A DNA stretch of 7,497 nt from Gemmatimonadota bacterium (lineage in GTDB: Bacteria > Gemmatimonadota > Gemmatimonadetes > Longimicrobiales > UBA6960): NCBI GenBank assembly GCA_022564535.1, contig JADFLD010000086.1, positions 1 through 7,497 of the forward strand, written 5' to 3'. Position numbers and translations under genes: made by a program. The notes below the pieces were generated by a model that was not told where the DNA came from, searched no databases, and saw nothing but the letters and a program-made list of their open reading frames with translations. Shown here piece after piece: positions 6,189 through 7,497 of this stretch; within the stretch, counting starts at the first letter, position 1, and every line of letters starts with the position of its first letter.

Positions 6189-7235
6189 ATGGTGAAACGT
6201 TCGTTGGTGGTGGCTCTAGCCCTGTTGGCGTCGGTGAGTTCAGGGATGGCTCAGGAGGCGCTTCCGCGCGTGATCGTACTCGCGACCGGGGGAACGATCG
6301 CCAGCACGTACGACGAGGAGATCGGCGCACTCCGGGCGGCGCTCACCGGCGACGAGATCGTCAGCTCGGTCGAGGGATTGAGCCAGATCGCTCGAGTCTC
6401 GGTCGAGCAGATCGCCAATGTGAACAGTCGCGACATGACCCCGGCGATCTGGCTCGAGCTTTCACGGCGCGCCAACGAGCTCCTGGCGATGCCCGACGTC
6501 GCGGGCGTCGTCGTCACGCACGGGACGGACACGCTGGAGGAGACGGCCTACTTCCTCGATCTGACTGTGGTGAGTGACAAGCCTGTCATCGTGGTTGGAG
6601 CCCAGCGTGCGCCCACGTCGTACGACACCGACGGACCCCGAAACATGCTGAACGCCGTGCGGGTCGCGGTTTCCGAGGAGGCAGTGGGGATGGGCACGAT
6701 GGTCGTCATGAACGGCCAGATCAACGCAGCGCGCGAGGTCACCAAGACGAACACGTTGGACGTCGAGACGTTTCAGACGCTCGACTTCGGGCTGCTCGGC
6801 GTCGCAGATATCGAGGCCGTACGCTTCTATCGTGCGCCGATGCGTCGCCAGACGATCGCGCTCGATCCGAATGTCGAGCTCGGCAACGTCGTCATCATCA
6901 GCGAGTACGCGGGTTCGGACGGCCGAGCCATCGACCTGCTACTCGAAGGCGGCAACCTGGATGGTGTGGTCGTGGCCGGGCTCGGCCTCGGGCACGTGAG
7001 TACCCCGACGCTCGCTGCTCTCGCAAGGGTGCGTGCGCAGGGGATTCCCGTCGTGGTCGCATCGCGCGTTTTGACAGGGCGCATCGTCCCGCTCTACGCG
7101 AACAATATCGACTTGCTGAACATGGGCGCCGTCCAAGCCGACAATCTCAGTCCGCAGAAGGCCCGGGTCCTCCTCATGGTGGCCATGACCCGGACCCGGG
7201 ATACGGAAGCACTCAGGGCCTACTTCGGGCGCTGA
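6189..7235 (+). CDS. ansB: Type II (periplasmic) L-asparaginase
   Basis: Hydrolyses L-asparagine, and usually L-glutamine more weakly, to the acid and ammonia, acting after export. The 348-residue length equals that of E. coli AnsB with its signal. MVKR followed by a hydrophobic stretch and SSGMA-QE is a Sec signal peptide with likely cleavage after A21; there is no lipobox Cys. The first active-site motif is TGGTIA (T36, the nucleophile equivalent of T12), with Y41 in the flexible loop. The second motif is THGTDTLEETAYF (T113, D114). The catalytic Lys is K186 in EVTKTNT. DGPRNMLNAV is also conserved. All main catalytic residues are present, so the enzyme should be active. It has its own ribosome binding site and no obvious link to lipid synthesis. 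Upstream in-frame codons back to 5385 are not used, since they would bury the signal peptide and are antagonistic to the VOC frame. Confidence 0.96.
   Translation: MVKRSLVVALALLASVSSGMAQEALPRVIVLATGGTIASTYDEEIGALRAALTGDEIVSSVEGLSQIARVSVEQIANVNSRDMTPAIWLELSRRANELLAMPDVAGVVVTHGTDTLEETAYFLDLTVVSDKPVIVVGAQRAPTSYDTDGPRNMLNAVRVAVSEEAVGMGTMVVMNGQINAAREVTKTNTLDVETFQTLDFGLLGVADIEAVRFYRAPMRRQTIALDPNVELGNVVIISEYAGSDGRAIDLLLEGGNLDGVVVAGLGLGHVSTPTLAALARVRAQGIPVVVASRVLTGRIVPLYANNIDLLNMGAVQADNLSPQKARVLLMVAMTRTRDTEALRAYFGR
7162..7200 (+). repeat. Nested inverted repeat within the 3' end of the asparaginase gene
   Basis: CCCGGGTCC (7162-7170) and GGACCCGGG (7192-7200) are exact reverse complements. Between them TCATGG (7174-7179) and CCATGA (7183-7188) form a second exact pair around TGG. 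In RNA this would fold as a 9-bp GC-rich stem, a 3x3 internal loop, a 6-bp stem and a triloop. It lies inside codons for the last 30 residues and ends 33 nt before the stop codon. No T run follows, so it is not a standard terminator. Function is unknown and it may be incidental. Confidence 0.85.
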
Positions 7236-7237
7236 TC

Positions 7238-7497
7238 GTGGCCGAACAGAAGCGCACGGTACCGGACGCATGCGACCTGCTCGAGTCGATCCTTCTCGGC
7301 AACGCTCGGGCGGAGATCGTCGACGAACTGTCACGGACTGGGGCGTTCGAAGATTGGTTGCGGCGGCTCCGGAAGCGCATGACCGCGCATGCATTCGGGG
7401 AGGGCTCCGTTCGTCTCGATACGATGGTACGAAGACTCGACAATCGGACTCGTCAGGACGGATTCCGCGTCTTCCACCTCTGGGACCATCGTGCGCA
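7238..7497 (+). CDS. Unrecognised protein, 3' partial
   Basis: An open frame begins with GTG two bases after the asparaginase stop and runs without interruption for 86 codons to the window edge. The encoded sequence (start MAEQKRTVPDACDLLESILL) is hydrophilic and mostly helical in character, rich in Arg, Asp and Leu, with an LRRLRKRM basic patch near residues 41-48 and FRVFHLWDH near the edge. Codon choice is GC-rich at third positions, like its neighbours. No signal peptide or membrane segment is visible in the part seen. There is no clear Shine-Dalgarno sequence, so translation probably depends on coupling to the asparaginase. The family is not recognised and no function is proposed. Confidence 0.65.
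   Translation, partial: MAEQKRTVPDACDLLESILLGNARAEIVDELSRTGAFEDWLRRLRKRMTAHAFGEGSVRLDTMVRRLDNRTRQDGFRVFHLWDHRA

Noticed and set aside
6179..6577. Alternative ATG at 6179 with a 132-codon frame
   Set aside because: Out of frame with the asparaginase and composed of Arg/Gly-rich shadow sequence.

Overview
This is a GC-rich, densely packed bacterial window with every convincing gene on the + strand. The clean Sec signal peptide on a periplasmic-type asparaginase fits a Gram-negative-type bacterium. The domain order of the large synthase recalls the PUFA synthases of terrestrial myxobacteria, but nothing here fixes the taxon; other GC-rich lineages with secondary-lipid synthases are equally possible.

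Positions 1-4760 are the 3' part of a giant multidomain gene of the polyunsaturated fatty acid (PUFA) / secondary-lipid synthase family. It enters the window already open, near the end of a ketosynthase-fold domain (probably the chain-length factor, CLF). It continues through an acyltransferase (AT), a long Pro/Ala/Glu linker with an in-frame 15-bp tandem repeat, and four FabA-like hotdog folds forming two double-hotdog dehydratases. It ends there. The order (KS/CLF)-AT-DH-DH matches the Pfa3 arrangement of terrestrial myxobacteria, in which the functions of separate PfaB (AT) and PfaC (KS-CLF-DH-DH) are fused, but the acylglycerolphosphate acyltransferase domain reported at the end of several Pfa3 proteins is absent.

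Positions 4802-5482 encode a Sfp-type phosphopantetheinyl transferase, the activating enzyme for the tandem acyl carrier proteins of such a synthase. Positions 5470-6084 encode a glyoxalase-like (VOC fold) protein of unknown substrate whose start overlaps the transferase gene by 13 nt. The tight spacing suggests one operon of synthase, activating enzyme and VOC protein. The ER subunit and the ACP-bearing subunit would be expected upstream, outside the window.

After a 104-nt gap, 6189-7235 encode a secreted type II L-asparaginase with all main catalytic residues, apparently a separate housekeeping or nitrogen-scavenging gene. A further unrecognised reading frame starts 2 nt after it and runs off the window. 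The most interesting points are the non-canonical AT (no malonyl-binding Arg, no GQGxQ oxyanion motif), the asymmetric active-site residues of the four hotdog folds, and the co-linear VOC protein. No tRNA, rRNA, CRISPR array or insertion sequence was seen.
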